A stretch of 64,000 bases of DNA from Schistosoma mansoni (lineage: Eukaryota; Platyhelminthes; Trematoda; Strigeidida; Schistosomatidae). Within the stretch, counting starts at the first letter, position 1; each line of letters opens with the position of its first letter. The stretch is taken from positions 62,001-126,000 of the forward strand of contig NW_017386030.1 of the NCBI RefSeq assembly GCF_000237925.1. The letters run 5' to 3'. The translations under genes were made by a program, and so were the position numbers. This document shows positions 1-13,200 of this stretch, piece by piece. The notes beneath the pieces were generated by a model. The model did no database searches, was not told the DNA's origin, and saw only the letters and a list, made by a program, of their open reading frames with translations.

Positions 1-96
1 AATTTTGCAGTCAATAGCATATAAAATGGATTATGTGAATGGTGATAAGTATTATTGATAAATTAAATTTACTTTAGCCATCTCCATAGAGGTAAA

Positions 97-616
97 TTTC
101 TTTATTTATTTAAACACATAAATATTGGTACAAGGAAGCACCAGATAAATATGCGCCTCACAAATCTCAATCGATTTGTGTGAGGGCTGTGATACTACCC
201 AGGTGCCCAGACTGAAGCAGGTGGTTTTCTTAGGGGTCACACCCGGAGCCTTTGACCTGAAGGTCTAGTCCACAAGGCAGTAGAGCATCGTAAGGAGATG
301 CAGTCCCATGGTAGCCGGTGACCAACAGTTGGTTCATACGCCATTCGTTCCTTCAGGATACTGGAGCCCGTGTGCACCATTGGTTTGGAATAAGGGTTTT
401 CCAACTCCCCTAGGTGGACTAGCCTTGTCCACCAACCCGGTTAAAGCGCCGGGCATTCACTTTTCGTCTTCTCACTTTTGTGAACAACACCGGTGCCACG
501 GGAAGGCAGTGAGTAGGACTTCCCTGGCAGAGTCTATATATTCGCGTGGCCATATGAGAGCATTTCGAGAGGGAGAGCAGACTCTCCCCACTCTCGTCCG
601 TACCAGGGCATTTGGG
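97..616 (-). repeat. R530 retroposon copy 1 (near full length)
   Basis: Member of the ~0.53-kb family defined by comparing 13 copies here. Transcribed strand runs from CAAATGCCCTGGTACG to a TTTAAATAAATAAA tail. No tRNA boxes or known domain. Confidence 0.85.
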
Positions 617-1239
617 AGCAAAGCAACAAATAACACACTTGCCATGGTATCTAAGTGTATGACGTGACTTAACAAATTGTCTAGTTGATCACTAGTTTTG
701 TTAATTTAATTTAACACTTATATATGTCGGTTGATTCTGTGTGTGTATGTGACAGCTTGCAGCTTTTAAATCATGTAGCTACAGAAATACACTGGCGTGG
801 TCGGCTGCATGATTGCTCAATTCTTCGGAATATTCATTTAACCTTCTTGACGTTGTCTATGTTAAATAAATGAATTTTACAAATGGATTCTAATGATATT
901 TCTCTTACACTGCATGTGAGACATATAGTTGTCACAAAATTGAAAAGTACGTCATTTCGAAATGATAAAAACAGGTTATCATATGGTGAAATGAAATCTT
1001 TGGTGTAAACCACATTAATCGGTGCATGGAGGATCAAGCGCTTAGTAAACCTCAAAAATAGGCGTATTAACCGACAAACAATGAAGCACAAGGTATTAAG
1101 GTACATTCATGACACATCAAATACCTGTCAGACTATCTACGAATGTGTCTTGGAAGATAACCAATCACTAATTCCTTTACCCTACATAACATCATCCGCG
1201 AAAAGTTTGTTTGCATGACGTTGAAGATGCCACGAGTAT

Positions 1240-1860
1240 TTGTAGTTTGACAACACTTTAACCTGTAACACCTATAATTGAAACGTGCCCACCCAGTGAA
1301 ATCAAAAGTCAGAAGCAAGGAGGTCAGAGGATATATTTGATAGGTTATCAATTGATGTGCGGACGAGATTGATAGTGATTGGTTGTTTTGCCTTATCAGA
1401 CCTGTAGATAGTCTGACATATGTTAGATGAGTTATATATTCTACTGTCATAATTATCTTGATTATTGATTGATTGTCCATTTGTTGTTGGATTTTGTCGG
1501 TTCGGTGGGTGGAAATATATTACGTTCTTATCAGGCTAACCACGTGTTCTTGATCTGAGTTGTGTTGAATTCCTGTAGAGTAGACACTGGGAGGGAATCT
1601 AGTGTAGATATTCGTCTAAGGTAAATTAACATCCCATTCGTGTAAAAAGGAAAAGGACCGTTATAACATCCATATATCGAGAAGTGACTGATGTAAACTG
1701 GCTAGCGGTTGCAGGAGAAGTTGAGCACGGCGTTCTCATATGTGATCTGGTGCACATGCGTGACCGAGAGCCTTCAATTAGATGAGTCCATGTAAACAAT
1801 TGTAGTCAGCATCAAATGTTGAAGACTTACAGAATTATTGATTTTGGGAATTTATTACCT
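1240..1860. repeat. Unclassified repeat family 'RIV', copy 1, interrupted
   Basis: 1,240-1,372 and 1,664-1,860 match the 35.8- and 36.7-kb copies (ATATTTGATAGGTT, CTGGCTAGCGGTTGCAG, GTAGTCAGCATCAAA); about 290 bp between them is extra. Confidence 0.65.
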
Positions 1861-2266
1861 CTAAAACGTCAACCTTCGGTCCATTTGAAAAAGATATGTT
1901 TGTTTCTGTTCCATCAATGGTCTTTGGTTAGCTTGTGGTTTTTTAATTCATTTCAACTTGTGCTTACGGGATATCAAATGTCTGACATAATATCCTTCAT
2001 CGGCAAAAGTTTAACTTTAGATTAACACTACTATTTCTTTTCTAATTTGTAGTTGACTTAGTACAGTACTTTTCTATATCTTCTGTTTTGTCTAGCCTTA
2101 AATCCATTTTGGTATTCTTTACCTGAAATCACATGAATAAACTAAATCACCAACTTTAAATTCAAGAATTTTTGGACAGTTTCCCTCAGTATTTCTTTAA
2201 AGTTCATTCATTTTATCGTTCGGATTCAAATAATCATAAGACGTTTTAATTGGTCAGATTTCAGAT

Positions 2267-2770
2267 TTGTGTAGTGAGGACAGAAGGCCTAAGGCCTGTT
2301 ATTCCTTTTCTAGTATGCTTCTATTAGTGTCTAGTCTTGTTTTGAATGAGTCAATTGAAGGTGCGGACACCACTGCTTCGGGTAACAGGTTCCAAGAATT
2401 GATAACTCGGTATACAGACCTGTATGCTACGGGTATTTTATTTGTTCTTGGCCTTTCTACTTGCCTGCTATATCCTCTGAGATGTCCCGTTCTATTGGGA
2501 AGAAACTGAGAGAATATATTAGGTCTAAAATCATTTCTTAGAATTCTATACATCCAAATCAGACCATCTCTAAATATGCAGTAGGACAGATTGAAGAGAT
2601 CTAGCTTCTCAAGCCACTCTTTGTGTAGTAAACCCCAGAGTTGACCAAGCATTCTTTCGACTGGTGATTTTCTGTCCTGATATTTCAAGCTAAGCGTAAG
2701 ATAAGATATGAAGGGCTGTTGCAGAGCTTTTTCAGTTCTAGCCTCTCCTCCCATCATCAAGAGAGTTTGC
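2267..2770 (-). mobile_element. CR1-like LINE, C-terminal end of ORF2
   Basis: Open for 153 codons: RILRNDFRPNIFSQFLPNRT, GHLRGYSRQVERPRTNK, then VYRVINSWNLLPEAVVSAPS and IDSFKTRLD, the usual CR1-type reverse transcriptase tail. Confidence 0.85.
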
Positions 2771-4150
2771 TTAAAAAATATCCAGTTTTTCCGTTTGGCT
2801 GTGGGGTGTAGTATCTGGAACTATGTCAAGCCCACATGGATTTTTCTTGCTTCTGGAAAGACCGATATATATATTTTTTTAAAGTCACATTTTGACTTTG
2901 TTAATCATTCGCTTATCAACCCTATGACTTTTGTGAAACTGTATAAAAAAAAGGCCGTAGAGATTTTTGGGCGACAACGCGATCACCAAACATGATACAA
3001 TGATCATAAATCGACATAGACCCATATCTCAAGAAAAATTGGTAATACTCTTGATGCACTTTATTTTCAATCATTCAGTACGCCTTTTTTTCTTAAGCAG
3101 AGAATCATCAGTCGTTGCTTCTAAGACAGATTCCACTTTCACTGGTATCAATCTAACGGCATCACAGAATACTCTTTTATTTCCATCTCTAGTGATATAG
3201 AAGCATGTTGTATTCCTCTAATTGGTGGCTATTAGCACTTAAGCATGATAGCCCATCCGAATGACCCAAGAGAGCTGACGGCTCGGGTATCCCTTCCCTA
3301 GAGCCAAATACAGCCAGCAACACCCTATGGTCAGTTTGAAAAGTAAGTCTTCTGCTGTAAAGCACCTTTTAGAAATTCCTGACCGCAAACACTAAGGCAA
3401 AAGCTACTATAAATTGACCATAATTCTTTCTAGACTCGATAAGCGTGAGTAAAAAAATGACTTTTTGTGACTTATTTGGAGAATCACTGCTTCAATACCA
3501 TAATCAGACGAGTCAGTCGCTTATATTAACTCAAGTTTTGGATTGTAGTGAGTGAACAATAAATCAGACTCAGATCTGTTTCACTGCTCAAAATGACACT
3601 CGACATTCCTTATTCCACTTATTATTCTTAGTTAACAATTTATAACATTTAGCACTAAGGTTATGCACATTTGTTAAGAAATGGCTATAATAATCATTCT
3701 CAAATATGACTCAAGCATTCGCATATTAGGGTGTCAGGATATCTACGATGGCATGTACCTTTCCAGGACCAAGTCAGAGTCGGTGAGAATTGATAAGCCC
3801 ACAAATATCGAAAAAAAACGACACTATGATAGTTGATATTTCGATCAGTCAACAGCACACCAGTGAAATAGTTTCAATGTCATGAAACTAATAAAGCTTG
3901 ATAATGGAAAATATTACGGATAAAAATCATCAAATGGTCATAATTAAGCAAAAAGCCCTTTAATAATAATAAACGATAAATACTTGCTTAGTATACACAG
4001 AGAAACTCAGATAGAACGTCGTATAATTAAAACATTCGCTTATTTTTACAGGTTTTACAGAAAACAAAATTGGCCAGATGGGTTGATGGAATTCACCTTA
4101 ATAATGTAAGGGTACCTAGAGCTTCTGACTTTCATATGAGTAATACATTA
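2771..4150. other. Stretch with no recognised feature
   Basis: AT-rich, short broken frames, no exon pattern or repeat shared within the window. Confidence 0.5.
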
Positions 4151-4165
4151 ATTGGTAAAAGTATA

Positions 4166-4345
4166 ATAAGTTTGAATCCCACGAGAGAGATCGCGGATGC
4201 GCACTGTTGAGAAGTCCCATACTAGGAAGAAACGGCTGGCTTCCAAGTTTTCCATGGTGCTCTAGCTTTAATTGACTCATGAATGGAACTATCAAATTAT
4301 TATAATATCCAATAAAACCCCTTCCTGGTAAGCGTATAATATACT
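4166..4345 (+). mobile_element. Hammerhead SINE, family A, 5' truncated
   Basis: Starts at box B (TTTGAATCCCACGAG), then the GGATGCGCACTG hammerhead region and the TTTTCCATGGTGCTCTAGC tail. The core is altered (TTGAGAAG). Confidence 0.75.
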
Positions 4346-4659
4346 GACGACCTTTGGCAACTTATCTGACAACCAGGAAACTGCACAATTACATAACAAC
4401 TAACTATAAAGGTGAATAACAGTTTTGGTTTGAACAATTAACACTAACACGCCGAATTATTCTTTATAGTAAAGGTCAATTCTACATATTAAGAGTTCGA
4501 ATGGTATTCTAAGTAGGTTACCACACAAATTGCCTTAACACAAGGTATGTTTTGTCAATTAGGTTAGGAGCTATCTTAAATTTACAATTTCGGTTATTGA
4601 TTCCGAGCATTTCAAGGATTAGTTATCACTAAGTTAATCATAGCATACAAGTTATCTAT

Positions 4660-5170
4660 TGTAGTGCCGCGATTCGTTAATCGTTCGTTTCGATAACCGA
4701 TATAATTCTAATCTTAACGGCGCGTAAAATCAGAAGACAAAGGATAGCAGCAACTACAGTTTATTGTCGAATAACTCAGGTCAGAAAGTTAGCAACACCT
4801 GAGCGAATAATAACGAGCGAGTGAACAGGCGAATAAGCGAAGGAATTGAACGAGGCAGAAATGACATGCAGTGGAGATGGCTGGGAAGCCAACTCGAGAG
4901 CGAGGCGAAAGATGATGCGTATTGGAGATGGCTGGGAAGCCAACTCGTTTTAAGCAAGCGTTACTCAATATTTATAATCAGACAAAAGTGAATGACAGAC
5001 ATATGTTGAGTAAGATACGAAGTGTGCACACATATACGCTCATATAAAAATATAGCCAAGGTTAATAAGCGAATAATGAACAAGATCAAAATATGACTCA
5101 TGACAGGTGAATTGGCTTGGCCAGTAGCTGGGATAAAGTATATGGGCTTAACAAATAAACTGATACTACA
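4660..5170. mobile_element. Solo LTR (511 bp), fossil
   Basis: Starts TGTAGT and ends ACTACA, with a 4-bp target duplication CTAT on each side (4,656-4,659; 5,171-5,174). AATAAA lies near 5,154. No internal coding region remains, so it is an old LTR-LTR recombination product. Family not determined. Confidence 0.75.
4872..4947. repeat. 25-bp direct repeat within the solo LTR
   Basis: TGGAGATGGCTGGGAAGCCA plus ACTCG occurs twice, 51 bp or so apart. Confidence 0.85.
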
Positions 5171-5510
5171 CTATCATTACACCTTCAAATTTGCATAAAA
5201 TATGCATGGAGTTATCTTTGTTCTGCCTGGTTAACTCAAAGCTATCAAGATGTTATAATTTTATTCATTATATTGGCGAACGTTGAGTTAGAATGTGTTG
5301 GGACGGCTTCCGAGAACTATGACGGAGCCTTCAGAAGCCGAAGAGTTTCCATCCAATCAGAACATGGTGGAACCCCTTAAAAAACCAACGTGACATGCTA
5401 CTATCGTGCAGTAGCATTGTTGTGAACAAGAACACTAGTGGGGACAATTGAATATATTTCAACACAAATTTACAGAATGTACTAGTAGAATGTGAGAACC
5501 AAACACTAAT

Positions 5511-6467
5511 TTTCGATAGTGTAATGAAGAAGACGAAGATTATCAGAGCTATGTGATGAGATATTAGCGAAATACATTTCGAACAATCTGATCACACATA
5601 TAATATTCTTGTTAAAAACATTGATACATAAAAAATAAAAGGTCAACTAGACTGGAAATGGAGGAAGTAAGAGTAGACAAGGATAATCATAATAACAAAG
5701 ATAATGTGAAAACAATTTGACACTTAATCATTCTGAATAATAAGCTAATATTACCATTTAGAGGTGATTCAAATAGCCTTTTATTGAAACAAACGCTTAA
5801 ATCAGTCATCAATAAAACGTATTGTGCAGCAAAGGTCATTATCAAAGAAAGAACGAGGTCCATGCTTCATTCAAAACCTAGACGTCATGAAAACGATTGT
5901 GTCACATCCCACTGTATTTACTAATTTAAATGTGTGTGTGGTCACACATACATAGGGAGGAGCAATCATGATCTGTAAATTAGGGTGGATGAACATGTAC
6001 CAAAATGGTTACAGAAACAAATGACCCAATAAGAGTAGAGGATAAACATCCATCATCCTCTATCGCTAAACATATAATCGAAACAGGCTATAAGACTGGT
6101 CTAAACTCGGCTTTTGTTGTGTTGTTTAAAAGTGTAAAAGGGCGTATACTGAGTTTTATCGAAGCGAAAATTCAAACCCCCTTTGTGTATTCAAAAACAG
6201 TTTGTTCTCACCTTAAACCTACCCTGGTAATATTAGCTTATTATCCAGAGTGATTAAGTGTCAAATTGTTTTCACATTATCTTTGTTATTATGATTATCC
6301 TTGTCTACTCTTACTTCCTCCATTTCCAGTCTAGTTGACCATTTATTTTTTATGTATCAAAGTTCTTAACAAGTATATTATATGTGTGATCAGATTTGTT
6401 CGAAATGTATTGCACTAATATCTCATTACATAGTGCTGATAATCTTCATCTTCTTATTATCGAAATT
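5511..6467 (+). mobile_element. Penelope-like element copy flanked by inverted arms
   Basis: Central part resembles the 38.7-kb copy, including the SSIAKHIIETGYK segment of the GIY-YIG region. The 3' region (6,225-6,467) is repeated inverted at the left (5,511-5,756) with over 90% identity. 5' truncated and decayed. Confidence 0.85.
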
Positions 6468-7006
6468 TATCAAAGGAACTAATTGCTTCAAACAGTAATT
6501 AACTAATTCGCAAAATATCAATCAAACTTCTACATATGACAATCAATCATCTCAGACTTCATTGTCCTTTCATCTTCATACCAATTGCTTTCTGTTTCTA
6601 TTCTTCCCTTCTCAATCTTCTTCTGCTAGATATTCTATTCCTGACACACGATCTATACTACTTATGTCGAGATAAGTAGCACACATCACAGCATAACATG
6701 CCTCTATTCGGATTGTTTAAATTATAATGATGCTATAACAAAGGTTAATATCTATAAATACCCATGATCCTCGGTACATTTTCATTCTTATCCAGTGAAC
6801 ACTTCTTCTGTTGTTTTTTCTATATTTGTGACCGTATTCTGTATGAATCAAGTAGTGAACATAAAAGAATGAAGCATTTTCTTAAGTTTACTTTACTTTC
6901 AATAAAGCTCTTATATTCATTGATTATCTTTATGACCTATATTTTGTTTAAGAATGTACTACTAATAAGTCAATGTAAAATAATCAGTAGTATGTATATC
7001 TCTTCA

Positions 7007-7012
7007 TTTATT
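7007..7012 (-). promoter_or_regulatory. Candidate XAB2 polyadenylation signal AATAAA
   Basis: AATAAA on the minus strand about 195 nt past the XAB2 stop codon. It is the first exact match downstream of the stop that I noticed. No cleavage-site data. Confidence 0.4.
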
Positions 7013-7206
7013 TAAACAAGAAACAAAAATAATGCTTCTCTTGAGATAAATGTGATACACATTTGTATGATAGTGAATAATGAACATTGAAAAGTTAATA
7101 TACACAATAGATTCAATGTACAATGGTTGCATATGCACACACACAGTGTGTGTACACTGTACATAAACAATAGTATACTAATATAAGGATAGTGTACAAA
7201 ATGATG

Positions 7207-7295
7207 TTAATTATCACTGTCATCATCATCATCATCGGTTTTCTTTAAACTACCAAATACCGCCAATGGGACAGGTTGGTTTTCAATATCAATAT
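7207..7295 (-). CDS. XAB2: XAB2 coding exon 17 and stop
   Basis: Encodes [19 protein letters not shown] then [10 protein letters not shown] and TAA (7207-7209). Human XAB2 ends SVPAAVFGSLKED. The Asp run is a GAT repeat and probably length-variable. Confidence 0.94.
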
Positions 7296-10200
7296 CTAAA
7301 TATGCAATATGATAAATAAAGAGTAAATTGTTTATAATGAACATAATAACAATATAAATAAAAATTATTCATTAGTTCAGTCAATCAGCTATAACATAAG
7401 ACCAGACACACATATATATGCATCGGTCCAAGTTGCCATACCTTTTTAGCACATCAAGATGAACACCAAATTCATACAAGTAGTTAATTTAGTGGTGGTA
7501 ATATATAAAAGAAAGATTGTATATAAGGATATAGTACAGGAAGAAAAATATAAAGTAATTTTAATCTCACGGTTTAAGGAAAGATAGAGAGTGTATATAC
7601 CTACGCCATTGTGGTCGATTCTGAGCCACATAACCCAGAGTCTCCAACCAATGGTTACGATAGTTACATAGACCCCAATCAAGTATTGTACATCTACTAA
7701 CACAGCTCAGACTAGAAGTTAGTGAATTTGTGGACTAATGCCAAGTTTTGGTTTGGTCATCCCCAAGTTTCTCCCAATCGTCTTTCATTAATTACTATTA
7801 TTATAACGGAGGAACTAGTAAGCAGTTGGGTCTAGTCGTTATGAAATCTTTGATTCAGATTAGATACTTTATTAACAAACATATAAATTCACTTAGTATT
7901 GTTTGTTTGAATCTTCTCATTGATGTTTTTAGGACTGCAACTGGTCAGTCTCTAATTGGCATATGTGCATACTGTGCGTATTGCCTCGATATAGCCTAAA
8001 TTCACAAGCATGGTAAGCAAAGATGGATAGTGGCTAGCAGTGGAATCCAGTTTGACGCGCGTTTCGTACTATTTGGGACTCGTCAGCTGAATGTACTTGC
8101 ATCTCAAAGTTGATGTTCACTCTGGGACTCGAACCCAGTACCTTTCGCTTCAAACGCCATCGCGTTATCCACTCAACCACTGAGTCATGATAGCTTGTGC
8201 AATGGGGTGAAGTTTTAAATTCACTTAGTATTATTTGTTTGAATCTTCCCATTGATGTTTAAGACTGCAACTCGTCAGTCTCTAACATATAAATTATTAT
8301 TTAAACAAACAACTCAGTTCAGGCATGTTTTTTTGTCTATCGATAATCAGTTTCTTTGTCTAAAAGATAATGAGTGAAATAAGACGTGGAATCTCGTGGC
8401 TAGAGTATTGATTCTATCAACATTTCGAATATATACATGTTAATGACGAATGTCAACGGGCATGAGATCAGTAATTTCTCTGCAATTACCTTTACTAAAT
8501 TAACACAAATATCTAATGTTCACTAACTATTACATTCATTCAGCAAATGATTTAAATAAAGAGCTTACCGTCTGGATGAGCTTTTCTTCGGCGTTTACTA
8601 GATATTGTATAGTCAGTATTATCTTCATTTACAGTTTCTTTTATTTCTTGTTCTTCCATTGAATCATCACCGGCCTCTTCTTCTTCTTCTCCTTCATCAT
8701 CAACATTGATATCAATCTCTTCAATATTAGTACTGGCTTTTTGTTGTTTATCATCTTTTTCATTAATTAATCCTAATTGTCTTATACCAGCTGATTGAAA
8801 TTGTACCATAGGACGACCACCAGCTAAACTACTCTTAGTAGTGACATTGATTTCTGTTTGAGATTTATCTAATTTTTGCATTTCGTCTATTGGTAATATA
8901 CACACACAAATATTGATTGATTATATGAACAGATAAGAAAAGAATTTCACATAAATGATGATATGGAATGAGAGTCAATAGTTGTGTAAAGATGATCATA
9001 ACCTGTATGAATTATAGACCATTTTGATAGAATAATCTATCCTTAAGAAGATTGATTTGAACAAATGCTGACAACAACAACAGAGAAGATTCTCTCAATT
9101 CGTTATACTTTCAACTATAACTCATCAACACCTAAGAAACAATGCAGTATCCACTTGGAAAGAATAGTACGATGATATAGAGTAACGGAAGTCAACGAAA
9201 AATGATGAAGAACATAAAGTATACGGTCCATATATCCATGGCTTTTACTTTATTATTATTATTATTATTACTCATGACTTTCTTCAGTATAACAATAAGA
9301 CAGTAGGAGAGTATTTTGACGATTTCATATTTCCAGTTTATTTATTCCAGGAACACTGATAAGTTTAACATTAATAGTTAATGTTTCGATACAGAAGAAA
9401 TTAAGTCAATTAATGAATTAAAATACTCCACAAACATGTACATATATGTTATAGCGTAATTTTATAAGTTTTAGATGGAGTTTTGTTCTCTGAGGTTCGA
9501 TCCATAAGGCAGAGGAACAATGTAAAAAGATGCAGTCACATAGTAGCTGGTGACCAACACTTGGTTCATACTCCATTTGAAGCCCATGCACACCATTTGT
9601 TTGGAGTGAAGGTTTTCCAACTCCCTTAGGTGGATCCTACATATCCACTAACCCCGTTAGAGTACTGAACATTCGCTTTCCGTCCTCTCAATTTCGTAAA
9701 GAATACCGTGAGAAGGTAGTGAGTTGGACTTCCCAATCAGTGTGTCTGTATAAGACAGGCCATGTGAGAGAATTCGGAAAGCTAACTATCCCCAGGGCAA
9801 AATAAATTCCATTACACTTTTTTTCTTCTTCCATGAAAGAATACCTTATCAAGCAAAGTATTTATATACATATAATATTATCTTAATCTAGATTATTAAA
9901 ATAAACCCATATCTTTATATACAAAAAGTGGAAATATCCAAGTAAGCTAAAATTTGTATTCTGAAATGATAGGATATATATATTGGGCTATTATGATATT
10001 AAAGGAATGTGTCAAGTCTACAAACCAGTAGACTTAATTTAACTTTCCAAAGATCTAAGAAGTGTTCTATATAATAATAAATACATCAATCTCGTCAACA
10101 AAAATCAAACAGAGAACAAATGCGGTTATGATGAAAGTAGATAAAGGTAAACGATAGGAAGCTTTGTAGTAACATTGTGGTGTGTGCTACTGATATTGAT

Positions 10201-13200
10201 AAATCTAAGTAGTATGCATCATCAACATAAAGTGAAATATCTGGTGACAGAAGGTAAACAAGATCAAAGAACACAGAACTAGATCAAAGAAATGATTGGT
10301 GTGGAAATGAAAGAACAATGAATTCTGAAATGATTGATTGACATTTTGCAAATAAGGAATTTACTATATGGTTCTCAGATTTTACTAAGATGTTCTGTAA
10401 TTTTGTGCTCTAATACATTTGGTTATCCCTGCCTGTGTTCTCGTTCACTACAACATCTGTGATCGTAAAATAATGAATGATACGTGTTTCAATACCTTAA
10501 AAAGAGCATCAGTTCTTTTTTCAAAATTCGACACAAGCTAAACTGACAAATAACCACTAGCTTCCTTCTGATCATCACTTCTAATAACTAACAATCACAA
10601 CAAAATATTAAAAATGTCATGTCATTTGAACTAGCAGAGATATTTATATCTTCATCGAAAGTATTTAATTACCATTTACAATTAGATAAGTACAATTACT
10701 CAACCATTGATCACACTGTTCAATTAGAATTTTCTGAAATTAGTGAAAACAAATATTATTTATAGTTGAGTTCATGAGTCAATTAAAGCTAGACCATTAT
10801 GGAAAACCTGGAAGCACTAAACCACCGTCTTGTCCTAGTATATGGGACTCCTACACAATGCGCATCCACGATCCCACTCGCGAGATTCGAACCTAGAACT
10901 TATAGGTCTAGCGCGCGAACGCTTAATCTCTAGACAAATGTGCCGGTATCCAACGGTGTTAATGTCTAACTTCAACCAATCCAATCGTGGATACGCACTG
11001 ATGAGGAGTCCCATAGTAGGACGAAGCAGTCGTCCAGTGTTTTCAGGTTTCCCATGGTGATGTAATTTTAATTGATTCATCAATTCAACTATAAAATTAC
11101 TAAAATCTCCACAAAACCACCTTCTAATAAAAACCAATGTATATGATGTACCGCTAAATTAATTGTGAATAAGACAAATCCACAATGAAGCATTGTGAGA
11201 TAGTAAGAGAATAGAAAGGAAACACAAATTATTTACCATTTGTTGTTGGATTTTCTTCATTCAATTGTAGTTGACTTGCAACAAAACTAACACGTGTATT
11301 ATAAGTTGCTTGAACACTACGTCGAATTCGTAACATTTCACGTAGAGTATCTTCATTACCATGGGTTACTTCAAATTCTTTCCATATTTGCCAAAATTGT
11401 GTTTCGGTCTATACGAAGAAAAGTGAGGGGAAAAATTATGAGCAACGTGGTAGAAATGTCGATTTTCTTTCAGAGGAGTCAGAGAACATCTACCGAAAGT
11501 ATACACTCATACTCCTAAACTATCACTATAGATAATATTAAATAAAACAAAGTACTGCAGTAACTATATAATTAAATAGTCTACATAAAACTGATTAATC
11601 TGTAAACAGTTCACAACATCAGTCAGTCACAACGTAGAACTTCGTACGTACGTACATCAGTTCGAGTTGACATACCACGTTATCACAGAGATGCAGTTGT
11701 CGATTCGAATCCCATAATGGTAGAAGTAGTAAGAGTATAAGCAATAATGTGAAAGATTAGAGTTTGAAGATGTTATTGAAGGAGTATAAGACAGTGAAAT
11801 ACATTTGGAAGGAGAGAGACAAAGATAGAGACATGAAGAATTAAGAAGATCAGAATTTGGTAGAACACCAAGAGTGGATGCACCTTCGCCATTGCAAACG
11901 ATTTCGAGCCATATCATTCAAGGTCTCTAACCATCGATTGCTATCATCTCGCGAATCCCAATCAGGTAGTCTACACCTACCAACATGACTCAGTCCACTT
12001 GTCAGTGACTTCATGGATTTGTGCCATGTTTTGGTCTGGCCGCCCCTAGCTTTCTTCCAACCTACTCCTACACCATAAAACATTGCACGTCGGGGCAGTT
12101 CATAACATAGAATCATCATATACATGTTCTTTACAGGATCCACAAACTATAAGTTTAACACGTTTTGCGACTATATTCGTTAAGCCTTCCATTGACCGAA
12201 CCTATCTGTAAATAGATAGTATAGTCTAAGTACCTTTTCATCTTCTTTTTCTGTTACGCAATATGACCTATTTGCAGTGTGAACACTACTTCAAAATGTA
12301 ACATTATGAAGGTGACTTATACTTCAAATCCCAGTGATCTTTGACTTTCAAATACATTTGACCACTTTATGGAGAGTGGTTTCATTACAGAGAATCGTAG
12401 TTAGGTACATATAAACTTTTCAGATTTTAATCTATATGAAGAAAAATTGTCACAATCCTAGTAATCGGAAAATAGATCATTGATTTATTAACTAGTCAGT
12501 TTGACTATAAAATAAATAACAAATGATCTTAAACTACTCGTAAAATAATCAGTAGTACATTATCCATATGATTATTTTGTATTGTGCTTACTCGAGGATC
12601 ACACATTTGTGCACAATAGGCATAAACAGCTCGTGCTCGATCAATTTCACCTAATTTTCTTTCAAGATCAGCAAACCTTAAACACATTTTACGCGAATGT
12701 TCTTCAGGTAAACGTTCTATTGCTTGTTCATAAGCTGAACGTGTATGCGTAACACCATGAAGATCGGCAATACGTTGAATATAGATATTGAACATCTGTA
12801 AACAATTTTCAAAGGAACAATACAAAAATTATGTTACAACTGTCAAGGAATGCTTGGATTAAAAGAAATACTTTTTAATATAGACTATAGGTAGATGTGA
12901 TCTGAGAGATCCGAAATGAAACCGATAGAATTATTTTGGCTATTATTTAGCTTTCAACGACCTATCTCGCATTACTTTGTAATGAAGATTATAGATAAAA
13001 ATTATTAAAATCAATTCGCAATCAGATGCGGTGACGATTATATGCGATAGTTTCATCAAAAAAAAAGACTCACTTCAAATCTTTCTTCTGGAAGAACAGC
13101 TTCTGTAGCTCGTTCATATATACGAATAGCACGACGCGCAAGTCCATGTTGTTCTTCAAGTCGAGCATACAATAAATGTAACGCTGAAATACATCCATAG

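Noticed and set aside
308-667. Open frame of 119 codons, and similar frames at 45.3, 30.0, 31.3 kb
   Set aside because: Antisense frames within R530 copies; no domain and shared only because the repeats are alike.
1133-1480. 115-codon minus frame sharing FDF..WARFNYR with 36.7 kb
   Set aside because: Similarity reflects the RIV repeat; no recognisable protein family.
7130-7165. CA/GT palindrome in the XAB2 3' UTR as a regulatory hairpin
   Set aside because: Simple-sequence hairpin; nothing ties it to function.
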